From: BOG-908 sp965198825
GTDB lineage: Bacteria > Pseudomonadota > Alphaproteobacteria > Acetobacterales > Acetobacteraceae
Length of the DNA stretch: 64,000 nt
Assembly (NCBI GenBank): GCA_965198825.1
Contig: CBDAQB010000003.1
Span: 248,001 to 312,000 of the forward strand
Direction of reading: 5' to 3'
Made by a program: the position numbers and the translations under genes. Below, one piece after another: positions 41,086 to 49,211 of this stretch. The stretch's first letter is position 1. Each line of letters opens with the position of its first letter. The notes below the pieces were generated by a model, which was not told where the DNA came from, ran no database searches, and saw only the letters and a list, made by a program, of their open reading frames with translations.

Positions 41086-43008
41086 TCATGCCGGGAACTT
41101 CATGAGCTGCTCGATCTCCTTGAAGCCCCGCGTCTCCCTTATCGGATCAATCAACGGGTCTTCCTTGAGCTCCAGCAGGCCGACGTCGTGCAAATCGAAT
41201 GAGCGGCTTAGCCAATAAAGCGCCTTGTCCTGCTCACCCCACTGGGCATAAATTTCCGCATAACCATAGGCAGCGGTATCGCCGGCCGATGCCCTGAGGC
41301 CAACAAGCGCCGCCTCTGCTTCCCGCATTTTGCCAAGCGCGTGCAGGGCAAGAATGCTGCACTCCGCAGAGGCCGCATCGGTCCCTGCTGCACAGTCCCG
41401 ACGTGCTCCTTCGAAGTCGTTCGACATGAGACTGATGAAGCCGCCGAGACCCCGGCCTCGCCCGAGGCCGGCCTCGCCCAGGGCGACGGCATGACGCATA
41501 GCCTCGCGCGCATCGGCAAAACGTCGCGCAAAGTAGTAGCTCCAAGCCAACATGAGATGGGTGCCCACATTCATCGGATCGAACGAAAGCGCGCGTTCTG
41601 ATGTCGCGATGCTGGCTGCTGATCGGCCGATAGCAAGCTGGAATGAAGCATACTGTATCTCGATCCACGGCGTGTCGGGCAAGAGCGCTCGGGCGTGCGC
41701 GAAGTCTGTCGCCGCGCCGGAGAAATCAAACGAGCGGTCGAGTGCGATGCTAGCACGGCCGGCGTAAGCCCAAGCGTTTCCAGGTTCAATAGCAAGGGCG
41801 CGGTTGCATTCTGCAAACGCATCGTCAAGCTTCCGCATCGCGGTTGCTACGTCCGGTACGAACCCGTAATCAACTTCATCCTCCAAGACCATGGCACGGC
41901 TTACTCGTGCGTTTGCAAAGGTTGGATCGAGCGCGATAGCCTCATCGAACGCCGCAATCGCCTGCTGGTCCCCGGTGCCGCCTGGTTTGTGAGTGTAGAA
42001 GCCATGGCCGCGCAGATAGGCATCGAACGCCTTTGGGTTTGCCGTGCCACTGGGGCCTAACTTCGGAACATCATCCGCCTTCAAGGCAACTTTCAACGCT
42101 GCCGCGACCGACTGCGCAATGCTCGCCTCGATGGCAAAAATATCACCCTGATCCCGGTCGAAACTGTTGGACCAGAGTGCGTAGCCGGAAATGGCATCCG
42201 TCAGGTGAGCAGTGATGCGGAACCTCGTTCCTTCTCGACGGACACTTCCCTCGAGAACAGCGCCGACATTCAACCGGCGTGCAATTTCGTCGATCGTCTC
42301 CGCTTTAGCTTTGAAGTAGAACGAGGACGTTCGCGCAACCACGCGAAGCTGTCTTAGGCGGCTCAGGGTATCGATCAACTCATCCGAAATACCGTCCGAC
42401 AGGTACTCCTGCTTGGGATCGCCGCTCATATTGGAAAATGCCAAGACCGCGACCGAATAGGGCGGCGGGCTGAAGGGGGTGCCGGTCGCGCTGCCGGAGG
42501 CGAGGTGGGAAGGCAGAACCTCCTGCCACCCTATCGTTGCAGTAATCAGAACGAGCGCCGCCGCAGCAAGGCCTGGGGCTAGCCAGCGCTGTCGCGCCGC
42601 GAGCCGCACGCCAACGTCCCGCGTTCCGACCCGGTCGCCGGCTGGCGGAGAAAGCGGTTCGGGCGGCGGAGCCGCTAGCAGCCTCGCTTTAGGCACGGCA
42701 TGGTCAACAAATTGGTAGCCACGGTGCGGAACCGTGACGATAAGATCCTCCCCTCCGTGCTGCGCCAGAACCCGCCGAAGCGTCCATATCTGAACAGTAA
42801 GATTGTTCTCGCCGACAACGACGCCGCGCCACACATGGCGAACGATCTCATCCCGCGTCACCGCCCGACCACGGCACGTCACCAGATACTCGAGAATATC
42901 GAACGCCCTTGCATGCAGCGCCACCGGCTCACCATCCACCAGCAGAACCCGGCGAGTGAGGTCCATACGAAAGCGTCCGAACGCGACTGAGGAGTCAATT
43001 TCCTGCAC
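41086..43008 (-). CDS. CadC-like winged-helix regulator with TolB-like and TPR domains (tandem paralogue)
   Basis: A 640-residue relative of 39180-41063 with the same order: winged helix (about 8-103), membrane helix (about 140-160), TolB-like part (FSNMSGDPKQEYLSDGISDEL, YALWSNSFDRDQGD) and TPRs. The DNA-binding domains of the two proteins are almost identical, also at the DNA level, while the sensory parts differ widely. They may compete for the same sites yet respond to different signals. Faces away from UrcA across about 260 bp. Operon order suggests this gene is transcribed first. Confidence 0.88.
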   Translation of the reverse strand: MQEIDSSVAFGRFRMDLTRRVLLVDGEPVALHARAFDILEYLVTCRGRAVTRDEIVRHVWRGVVVGENNLTVQIWTLRRVLAQHGGEDLIVTVPHRGYQFVDHAVPKARLLAAPPPEPLSPPAGDRVGTRDVGVRLAARQRWLAPGLAAAALVLITATIGWQEVLPSHLASGSATGTPFSPPPYSVAVLAFSNMSGDPKQEYLSDGISDELIDTLSRLRQLRVVARTSSFYFKAKAETIDEIARRLNVGAVLEGSVRREGTRFRITAHLTDAISGYALWSNSFDRDQGDIFAIEASIAQSVAAALKVALKADDVPKLGPSGTANPKAFDAYLRGHGFYTHKPGGTGDQQAIAAFDEAIALDPTFANARVSRAMVLEDEVDYGFVPDVATAMRKLDDAFAECNRALAIEPGNAWAYAGRASIALDRSFDFSGAATDFAHARALLPDTPWIEIQYASFQLAIGRSAASIATSERALSFDPMNVGTHLMLAWSYYFARRFADAREAMRHAVALGEAGLGRGRGLGGFISLMSNDFEGARRDCAAGTDAASAECSILALHALGKMREAEAALVGLRASAGDTAAYGYAEIYAQWGEQDKALYWLSRSFDLHDVGLLELKEDPLIDPIRETRGFKEIEQLMKFPA

Positions 43009-43270
43009 GGGCCAACCTTGGTTGCGCCGAAGCCTGTGGTTTAGCAGAGTCGATACGCTAAAGGCATCAAATCTATCTCAGCTAACTCGCTAATAAATAT
43101 CAACTTATTGAATTTAGCCCGAGCTAGCCACGATTGACTACCAGCCTCCCAGCTGCGGCCCTACCGGTCGAGCCGCCACAGGCAAGACGCGCAGTGACGG
43201 TCCAGACCGCCGAAGCGTGACCTGCATCAAGGGCAAACCGCCGTTCACCCGGCCGTTGGAGGCTAAGCAC
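43009..43270. other. Intergenic region between the CadC-like pair and the UrcA gene
   Basis: About 260 bp between divergent genes. Bases about 43060-43125 are clearly AT-rich (AATCTATCTCAGCTAACTCG, TAATAAATATCAACTTATTG), unlike their surroundings. No DnaA-box cluster was seen. Promoters for both directions must lie here. Confidence 0.5.
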
Positions 43271-43618
43271 ATGTTCGCCCACGCACGCATACCCTTCGTC
43301 TTCGCGCTCGCCCTGAGCGCTGCGGCCGCTTCGCCGCTGGCGCATGCTCAGGCGGCTGATCAATCCGACATCGTCGCAGCCGTACATACCGCCGATCTCG
43401 ACCTGACCAGGGCCGCCGATGTTGACAGGCTGCGCCACCGGATCGCGCTGGCGGCCTGGAGCGTCTGCAAAGCGGGTCACCCTGACGAGTGGATGCAACC
43501 CGGCGTTCAGGCTGACTGCATGGCCGAGGCCATCCGAGGCGCCGAAGCGCAAACCCGCACAGTCCTGGCGCACGCCAGGAACCCGGCGCGGTTCGCCGGC
43601 GCAACCGCTTCTCATTAG
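43271..43618 (+). CDS. UrcA family protein (secreted)
   Basis: A 115-residue exported protein. Signal peptide FVFALALSAAAASPLAHAQA (cut after AHA). The mature part has TADLDLTRAADVDRLRHRIALAAWSVCK and later DCMAEAIRGA, which fit the UrcA family: the YxDLDL-type strand, two helices, and a disulfide-type Cys pair. Role unknown. Start at 43271 has GGAGG eight bases upstream; the frame continues 18 codons further up, but that part precedes the signal peptide. Confidence 0.75.
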   Translation: MFAHARIPFVFALALSAAAASPLAHAQAADQSDIVAAVHTADLDLTRAADVDRLRHRIALAAWSVCKAGHPDEWMQPGVQADCMAEAIRGAEAQTRTVLAHARNPARFAGATASH

Positions 43619-43880
43619 GCGGCCGTCCAACCGAGGCATCCCGCCCGCGCCTGACCCGGCCTGCAACTTCGGTCCGCAACCGCAAGTCTGTAACTAGCCT
43701 TGCCTTTTGCAGCGTGAATGTGCGAGCCGGGTGAGGACTTGTTCAGAGTCCCTGATGCATACTGAGAGGAGCGCCAATCGGGCGGGGAACCCAGGCATGG
43801 TTAATCTGCCACACACGTGCATGGAGTCGTTGCCTAAGCCGTTCAACTGTGTCTGACTTTGCTGGACCAGGAGTCTCGAC
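43619..43880. other. Intergenic region upstream of the FtsL-like gene
   Basis: About 260 bp with no gene I can support. Contains ACACACGTGCATGGAGTCG and AGGAG eight bases before the next ATG. No clear hairpin terminator. Confidence 0.4.
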
Positions 43881-44924
43881 ATGATCCGCCCGGCCACCTT
43901 GCTGAGCATCGCCGCCGCCTTCGGGTCGGGCCTTTATCTTTACGCGGAGAAGCATGAGGCGGGACTTCTCGACAAGCAGATCGGCCAGGTGTTCAAGGCC
44001 ACACAGGATGTGCGCGAGCAGACCAAGCGGCTGCAGACCGAGTGGGCGCTTCTCAACGACCCGCAGCGCCTACAGGACATGGCTGGCAAATACCTGTCGC
44101 TGAAGACGATCGAGCCCGCGCAATATGTTCAGCTCGAGCAGCTCGGCGATCATCTGCCATCGGCCGACGGCGCGCCGCCGAAACCGGCGCCGGTCCCGGC
44201 AGTGGTGACGCCGGCCACGCAGGTCGCAGAAGCCGCGGCGCCTACTCCGGACGCGCCGCTCCCCGATGCTTCGGCACCGGATGCGCAGGTTCCTGGCGCT
44301 GCTTTCGTCGATGCTCCTGATCCGCCACCGAAGATTCCGGCGAAGGCGGCAGCGGCGCCGCCACTTATCAGTGCCCCGATGTCGCCGGTGAAAGCGGCAC
44401 CGCGTGTGGTCGTTGCGCGGATCCCAGTGTTGGCGGCGCCGCCGGCGCGCGCGCCTGAGCACGTGCTTGCCACCAGCGAGCCGAGACCGCGGCAGCCACG
44501 TCCCATGCTGTTCGCCAGGGCCGAGCCGCCGCGGATGCCGGTCGTGACCGCGCATGCGACGAACGCCAGCTTCGAGATGACCATGGAGCGGCTGATGCGC
44601 GCGGCGCGTCCGGCGCCTGCGCCTGCCGTGGTTTCCCATCAGGCTGCGGCGCATCCCAGCACCGGCTATTTGCCTGATCTCGGGCCGGCCCATACGCCGG
44701 TCGCGGCACCCAGCCGGCCGGCGCGCGAAGTGCCGAGCACCCCGGTCTATCAGGCGCCGCGGCAGGCTCAGCCAGAGACAGACCTGGCGGACGCCCAGCC
44801 TGTGCAGCGGCCGGCCTATCCGCGGTGGGCGTCGGTGGCGCAGCCGCGCTACTTCCCGCAGCCCTATTACGCCGCGGCGCCCGGCTACTCCTATGCGCCA
44901 CCCGGCTACTACGGCCGCTACTAG
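43881..44924 (+). CDS. FtsL-like cell division protein with long Pro/Ala-rich C-terminus
   Basis: A bitopic membrane protein of 347 residues. Residues 1-92 resemble alphaproteobacterial FtsL: IRPATLLSIAAAFGSGLYLY as membrane segment, a heptad coiled coil (AGLLDKQIGQVFKATQDV), EWALLND (54-60), PQRLQDMAGKYLSL, and EPAQYVQLEQLGDHLP. From about 95 on, the chain is Pro/Ala-rich and ends with Tyr/Pro/Gly repeats. FtsL normally sits between mraW and ftsI in the dcw cluster; none of those genes is here, so this may be a second or a moved copy. AGGAG precedes the ATG. Stop overlaps the convergent DUF3108 stop by four bases. Confidence 0.65.
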   Translation: MIRPATLLSIAAAFGSGLYLYAEKHEAGLLDKQIGQVFKATQDVREQTKRLQTEWALLNDPQRLQDMAGKYLSLKTIEPAQYVQLEQLGDHLPSADGAPPKPAPVPAVVTPATQVAEAAAPTPDAPLPDASAPDAQVPGAAFVDAPDPPPKIPAKAAAAPPLISAPMSPVKAAPRVVVARIPVLAAPPARAPEHVLATSEPRPRQPRPMLFARAEPPRMPVVTAHATNASFEMTMERLMRAARPAPAPAVVSHQAAAHPSTGYLPDLGPAHTPVAAPSRPAREVPSTPVYQAPRQAQPETDLADAQPVQRPAYPRWASVAQPRYFPQPYYAAAPGYSYAPPGYYGRY

Positions 44925-45721
44925 GGCGCGTCTTTACCGTCGCAGATGAGAGTGCGGCTGTGTGAGACGGCGTCCAGATCCACCACGACATCGCCCAGCA
45001 TATCGGCATCGAACACCAGACGGATGGGCATCGCAGGTCCACCCGCCGTCAGCGGTGCCAGCCAGCCGCGGCTGTGACGTGGCCGCGCCTGCCGGGCGAC
45101 CGGATCGTCCTTCATGAAGCCGGCCACCATGACCGAAGTGGTGTCGCAGCGAAGCGCATTGCCGGCGAAGACCGAGCGCGGCGTCTTTGCCAGCGTCTCC
45201 TGCCCGGTCGTTTGAGTGGTGGCGCGGCGCAACTGAAGGCCATCGAACACCAGGGCGCCGCCCTGGCAGGCGCTGGTGCGGGTCGCGACCACCGTCTCCA
45301 GAACGATGGCGCTCAGCCCGTCGATCGAGCCGGGCAGGTCGGCCGCCGGGATCGGCAGGCGGTACTTGTCCTGCGGCGGCTCCATGGAGCGGACCACCGG
45401 ATTGCCGCCGGGATAGTCGATGACCACGTGGTGCGCCTCCCCCGACAACCGGCCGTGCTCGTCGTAGCTGCGTGGCTTCACCTGCGTGCCGTCGATGGCT
45501 CCCTCGACGTGCCCGGCTGCGCGGCCGTGCACCAGGACGTCGATCAGGCCTACGGTGCGCGCAGTGAGCCCGGCTTCGTAGCTCTCCTTGTCGAGGATGA
45601 GGCAGAGGTTGATGTCGAGCAGCGGAATGCCGTGCAGCCTTGCTGTGTAGTGGAGCACGTCGGTTTCGGCGGCGGCGGGCGTGCTGGCCAAAAGGGCGGC
45701 CAGGAGAATGGTTCTTCGGAT
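44921..45721 (-). CDS. DUF3108 domain periplasmic protein with apparent ATC start
   Basis: Exported protein of 266 residues. After the signal peptide (RRTILLAALLASTPAAA) the mature part has LHYTARLHGIPLLDINLCL and later YDEHGRLSG and VRSMEPPQDKYRLPIP, the DUF3108 plan; function unknown. No ATG, GTG or TTG occurs in the frame before the signal peptide except one 23 codons upstream within a palindrome repeat. A strong AGGAGG (45736-45731) lies nine bases before an ATC at 45721, exactly where the signal peptide should begin. Either a rare ATC start is used, or the base is a sequencing error of ATG. Confidence 0.75.
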   Translation of the reverse strand: MRRTILLAALLASTPAAAETDVLHYTARLHGIPLLDINLCLILDKESYEAGLTARTVGLIDVLVHGRAAGHVEGAIDGTQVKPRSYDEHGRLSGEAHHVVIDYPGGNPVVRSMEPPQDKYRLPIPAADLPGSIDGLSAIVLETVVATRTSACQGGALVFDGLQLRRATTQTTGQETLAKTPRSVFAGNALRCDTTSVMVAGFMKDDPVARQARPRHSRGWLAPLTAGGPAMPIRLVFDADMLGDVVVDLDAVSHSRTLICDGKDAP

Positions 45722-45750
45722 GGGGAAGGTCCTCCTGGGTGGGCAACGCG

Positions 45751-45890
45751 GGAGGAAGGAAGGGCGTTCTTTTTTGCAAAAAAGAACCAAAAAACTTTTG
45801 CGAATTTGCGCCGGGCGTAGGCGAGTGCCGGGCCCAGACTCGTAGACGTTTTTTGCTTCTTTTTTTCAAAAAAGAAGTGCTTCCTTCCTT
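45751..45890. repeat. Compound palindrome, copy 9 (between divergent genes)
   Basis: Left: GGAGGAAGGAAGGGC, hairpin GTTCTTTTTTG/CAAAAAAGAAC, CAAAAAACTTTTGCG. Right: GACGTTTTTTGC, hairpin TTCTTTTTTTC/AAAAAAGAAG, TGCTTCCTTCC. Inner TTGCGCCGGGCG...GCCGGGCCCAG. It is the only full copy between divergent genes, so it cannot be explained as a terminator for either. Confidence 0.9.
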
Positions 45891-45893
45891 ACG

Positions 45894-47933
45894 ATGCCAG
45901 ACGAATCAGACCCGCCCAAAAAGGGAAGACCAACCTTCCCCGAATGGCTGAAATCCTGGACCGCCGCACTCGGCACCCTTCTCGCCATCACCGTCGTTGT
46001 TGTCGTGGGCAGCGTCGCGGTGTGGCGGGACCAGAGGAACCATTCCATTGCCGTCGAGGTGACCGAGAAGACCGATGCGACCCTGCAGCGGTCGGGTGTC
46101 GACCTCGATTTGAAGCAGGCGCTGATCGATGCGGTGAACCAGGAGGTGCGGGCGGTGAAGCGCTCCTCCGTGCTGACGGGCAAGCCGCAGGAGGCGGCGC
46201 CGCCGCCGACGGGAAGCGTCTCGTTCGAGCCGTTCGGGCTGAAGATGACGACGCTCGATGTCACGTCCCTGGTGCGGTTCGTGACCGGGGGAGCGCCGCC
46301 GCCGGCGGTGCGCATGGAGCTGGTGTGCGCGGCGGACGATTGCCGCAGCGGCGGAACCTGGCTGACCGTCGATCGGTCGGGTGCCGGATCGAGCCACCGG
46401 GCGCAGTATCCGCTGCAACTCGGCAGTGCCGGGCTGCGGCGCAGCCTGGACCAGGCAATCCGGAAAACCGCGGACCAACTGCTTGAAGACAGCGAACCGC
46501 TGATCGCCAGCATCGCGGATCTGGACATGGGCTCGCACGCGATTTTCGCCGATGAGCGCGAGCGGGATTACGACAGGGCGGCTGCCCTTGCGAGTGCGCT
46601 GGATGGCAGGGATGCGGATGCGAAATGCTTTGGCGATCTCGTGCCTGGGCTGATCCTGATCTTTCGGAACCAGGCGCTGGATGGTGCGAAGCAGCTGACG
46701 CATGGCGCCAAAGGCGGTGACAACGCCTGCAAGATGCGGATCGGCTCGACGTCGCTGTTCCTGCTGGCGCTTTTCGCCGAATGCAGGCCGGCGCAGGACG
46801 AGCGGCAACTCGATCTGAAAGCGGCGGACGGGTTGGTGGAGAAGCTCGCGACGATCAAGATCGACGAGATGCCTGCGTTGGCGAACCGTGTGCAGGGGAG
46901 CCGCATGATGCTCGAACTGGCGCATGCGGTGCAGGACGAGGACGATGAGACGCGCCTGGCGGCGTGCCTGAGAAGCGGCCGGCCCGAGGCGGGAACGCGG
47001 CACCGGCTCGCGTCGCAGGTCACCGCCATTGCAGGGCATTTGCAGGCGACGCTGCCGCCAAATTTCTCGCCGGTCTACGAACATTCCGTGCTCGCGCAGC
47101 TGTTGGCTCTGGAAGAATATGGCGTGCCGAGGATGGACGTGCTGGACCGGTACACCATCATCAGGGCGATGTTGCCTGTGGTGGCGGCGTATGCTCACCA
47201 GGAGCAGCATCCGCGGTCTCTGTTCATGCTGCTGGGCAGGCTGAACATGGACACCATTGCGGCGGCACATGACGCAATGGCTTTTTCGGCTCAGGAGAAG
47301 ACGGCTCTGCTGGTGGCGCTTGGGGCGAATGAGGAGCCTGCGCGAACCAACCCAGACGGCATCCTGCAGAGCGCCATTCAGATCAGCGCGGCCGGTGCAA
47401 GGGCGGCGTTCGGGAGTGCTGCGGCGGCGGACACGGTTTCGCAGCTCGAGGAGCCTTCGCCCGATATCGAGCCGCTGACGTCACTTGGCGATGCGCTTTA
47501 TGCGTTGGGCGATGTGCCAGGTGCGGCGGATGCCTACGCGCGTGCGGTGGAGGCTTTCATCGGGGAGGATGAGCCGGTCGACGAGACCGTGCTGCTGGCG
47601 GCAGCGGCGTCGCATTGGGCGAGCCTGCGCGGTTGGAGCTGCAAGGCCGGGCCGGATGCGCTGTGGGACAGCACCTGGGCGAAGCTTGGTGGCGGCGGGT
47701 GCGGCGCTGCTTCGGTGCTTGGCGTGGTGCGGCCGTTGCTCGATGCGGCGGCGGGTTGTGCGCCGGCGCAGACGGTTGACGAGGCGACGATGGCGGAGCG
47801 GCGGGTGGCGGCGGTCGAGTGCCTGAGGCGAAGCGGGGCTGGGGATGCGCAGGCAGTGCGTTCGTTCGTTACCAGCACCACCGCCGATATGGTTAACCGG
47901 CGGTATCAGGAAGCACTCGCCAACGTCCATTAA
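45894..47933 (+). CDS. Hypothetical membrane-anchored protein
   Basis: A 679-residue protein I do not recognise. A short charged N-terminus is followed by one membrane helix (about 25-45, LGTLLAITVVVVVGSVAVW), so the bulk is periplasmic. A beta-type region with CAADDC (about 145-150) follows, then a long helical Ala-rich part with TPR-like pieces (SLGDALYALGDVPGAADAYARAVEAF). Cysteines are spread through the C-terminal half. The ATG lies four bases past a palindrome, and no good Shine-Dalgarno is seen. Strongly G-ending codons, unlike genes in the first 39 kb. Confidence 0.7.
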   Translation: MPDESDPPKKGRPTFPEWLKSWTAALGTLLAITVVVVVGSVAVWRDQRNHSIAVEVTEKTDATLQRSGVDLDLKQALIDAVNQEVRAVKRSSVLTGKPQEAAPPPTGSVSFEPFGLKMTTLDVTSLVRFVTGGAPPPAVRMELVCAADDCRSGGTWLTVDRSGAGSSHRAQYPLQLGSAGLRRSLDQAIRKTADQLLEDSEPLIASIADLDMGSHAIFADERERDYDRAAALASALDGRDADAKCFGDLVPGLILIFRNQALDGAKQLTHGAKGGDNACKMRIGSTSLFLLALFAECRPAQDERQLDLKAADGLVEKLATIKIDEMPALANRVQGSRMMLELAHAVQDEDDETRLAACLRSGRPEAGTRHRLASQVTAIAGHLQATLPPNFSPVYEHSVLAQLLALEEYGVPRMDVLDRYTIIRAMLPVVAAYAHQEQHPRSLFMLLGRLNMDTIAAAHDAMAFSAQEKTALLVALGANEEPARTNPDGILQSAIQISAAGARAAFGSAAAADTVSQLEEPSPDIEPLTSLGDALYALGDVPGAADAYARAVEAFIGEDEPVDETVLLAAAASHWASLRGWSCKAGPDALWDSTWAKLGGGGCGAASVLGVVRPLLDAAAGCAPAQTVDEATMAERRVAAVECLRRSGAGDAQAVRSFVTSTTADMVNRRYQEALANVH

Positions 47934-48084
47934 CGTACTGAACTTTATGCTTGTCTCAGCAAGTATTGCCGATGAGACTTTCAATTCAGGCGAAAATGTG
48001 GCGTTACTTTATGAGAATAGGAAGCCCGTTACTATCATCCGTTACGGAGCAACCTTGATCCGGAGGTAGCGTTCAATGCCCCAC

Positions 48085-48112
48085 GCCCGGCCAATTCATC
48101 ATGATGCCGGGC
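48085..48112 (+). promoter_or_regulatory. Hairpin next to the Shine-Dalgarno of the small secreted protein gene
   Basis: GCCCGGC (48085-48091) and GCCGGGC (48106-48112) form a 7-bp stem with a 14-base loop, immediately followed by AAAGGAGG (48113-48120) and the ATG at 48126. It could affect translation or protect the mRNA 5' end. Function not shown. Confidence 0.4.
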
Positions 48113-48125
48113 AAAGGAGGATCAC

Positions 48126-48449
48126 ATGCGCATTATACTAACGAGTGCTGCGGCCCTGGCCCTGATGACCGGCGTTGCTTCCGCACAATCATCGAGCGAA
48201 ACCACGACGACGCAGCAGACCAACCCTGGCTATGCGGCGCCTGCGCCGGCGCCTGGCTCACTGAGCGTTACGAAGACCGAGCATTCGAACGACGGCTACG
48301 GCGACACGCACGACGCAAAGTCCACGATGTATCGCGACAGCAACGGCGTCGCCAAGCAAAGCGAAAGCACGACGGTTCACGCAGCGCCGCCGCCCCCGCC
48401 GGTCTCGTCCACCACGACGACAACGCAATCCACCAGCGGCCCGCAGTAA
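48126..48449 (+). CDS. Small secreted Thr/Ser-rich protein
   Basis: A 107-residue protein with a clear signal peptide (MRIILTSAAALALMTGVASA, cut before QSSS). The mature chain is low in complexity, with Thr/Gln repeats, PAPAPG, a charged middle (HSNDGYGDTHDAKSTMYRD), and the tail PPPPPVSSTTTTTQSTSG. No known domain. AAAGGAGG six bases before the ATG is a near-perfect ribosome binding site, so high expression is likely. It is followed by a lipoprotein with a very similar tail. Confidence 0.75.
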   Translation: MRIILTSAAALALMTGVASAQSSSETTTTQQTNPGYAAPAPAPGSLSVTKTEHSNDGYGDTHDAKSTMYRDSNGVAKQSESTTVHAAPPPPPVSSTTTTTQSTSGPQ

Positions 48450-48468
48450 CGGTAAGGAGGATACTTTC

Positions 48469-48681
48469 GTGGCAAAATCAGGAAGCTTGACGCGCGCGCT
48501 GTTCACGGCCGCGGCCCTGGGCGGTGTGACCATGCTCTCGGCCTGCGGTGACGATACGCCGCCGCCCACGACGACGTCGTCAACCACGACGACGACCACC
48601 GCACCCGCGGCGATGCCGGTGGCACCGCCCCCGGTTTCCAGCACTACGACAACGACGAGCCATACTTCTTCGCCTTATTGA
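48469..48681 (+). CDS. Small Thr-rich lipoprotein
   Basis: A 70-residue protein with lipobox LSAC (Cys near 25) after a hydrophobic stretch. The mature part is Pro/Thr only (DDTPPPTTTSSTTTTTT, then PPPVSSTTTTTSHTSSPY), like the preceding gene. GTG at 48469, with TAAGGAGG about 9 bases upstream. Too short for homology searches to say much. The gene lies 19 bases after its neighbour and is likely cotranscribed. A palindrome follows. Confidence 0.7.
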   Translation: MAKSGSLTRALFTAAALGGVTMLSACGDDTPPPTTTSSTTTTTTAPAAMPVAPPPVSSTTTTTSHTSSPY

Positions 48682-48687
48682 AGCGTG

Positions 48688-48822
48688 AGGGAAGCGCTTC
48701 TTTTTTGAAAAAAAGAAGCAAAAAACTTTTGGATCCTTTTGGCCCGGCCTGTGTCAGTGCCGTGCCAAAACTTTCAAAAGTTTTTTGGTTCTTTTTTTCA
48801 AAAAAGAACTGCTTTCTTCCTT
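48688..48822. repeat. Compound palindrome, copy 10
   Basis: Left hairpin CTTCTTTTTTG/AAAAAAAGAAG (C-G), right hairpin GTTCTTTTTTTC/AAAAAAGAAC (G-C). Inner TTTTGGCCCGGCC...GTGCCAAAA. Long-range pair CAAAAAACTTTTGG / CAAAAGTTTTTTG. Sits between genes on the same strand. Confidence 0.92.
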
Positions 48823-48832
48823 GGAGAATAAA

Positions 48833-49192
48833 ATGCAAGTCTTTTCAAAATCGGCAGTCCTGAGCCTGGCTCTGCTGGCAGGCACGACGATGGGTGCGTT
48901 TGCGCAGGAGCATCCAGACGACCATCACGATGATCGTGCGCCGCCACATGCGATGGAGAAGAAGACGGTGGTGCACGAGGATGAGCATCGTGCAGGCCCG
49001 GGGCGTGCAGCGGCGCGGTGGAACCGCGGGCAGCGGTTCGATGGCAATCGCGTGGTGTTCAGGGATTATGACCGCTATCACGTACGCCGGCCGCCACCTG
49101 GCTATGAGTGGGTCCAGGATGGGAATGAGCTGGTCTTGGTCGGATTGAATGACGGGCTGATCGCAGACACCTTCTTGATACCCGTTCCGTAA
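48833..49192 (+). CDS. RcnB family secreted protein
   Basis: A 119-residue periplasmic protein. Signal peptide (SAVLSLALLAGTTMGAFA), then a His/Asp-rich stretch EHPDDHHDDRAPPH that could bind metal, and the C-terminal RcnB-type part YHVRRPPPGYEWVQDGNELVLVG and DGLIADTFL. In E. coli RcnB affects nickel/cobalt homeostasis; the role here is unknown, and no rcnA efflux gene is adjacent. GGAG lies about seven bases before the ATG at 48833. Confidence 0.8.
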   Translation: MQVFSKSAVLSLALLAGTTMGAFAQEHPDDHHDDRAPPHAMEKKTVVHEDEHRAGPGRAAARWNRGQRFDGNRVVFRDYDRYHVRRPPPGYEWVQDGNELVLVGLNDGLIADTFLIPVP

Positions 49193-49211
49193 GGGGCGTT
49201 CCGGCCCCGGA

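Noticed and set aside
43009..43270. AT-rich spacer as a definite oriC
   Set aside because: No cluster of TTATCCACA-like boxes, no dnaA or hemE nearby; only the skew change supports it, so it is listed as a question, not as a feature.
45906..47270. Open frame of 454 codons on the minus strand under the membrane protein gene
   Set aside because: Arg/His-rich shadow frame; the + frame has a membrane anchor and sensible protein composition, although it too lacks a known family.
48038..48069. Open frame 47845-48069 on the + strand
   Set aside because: It overlaps the 3' end of the membrane protein in another frame and has no family sequence.
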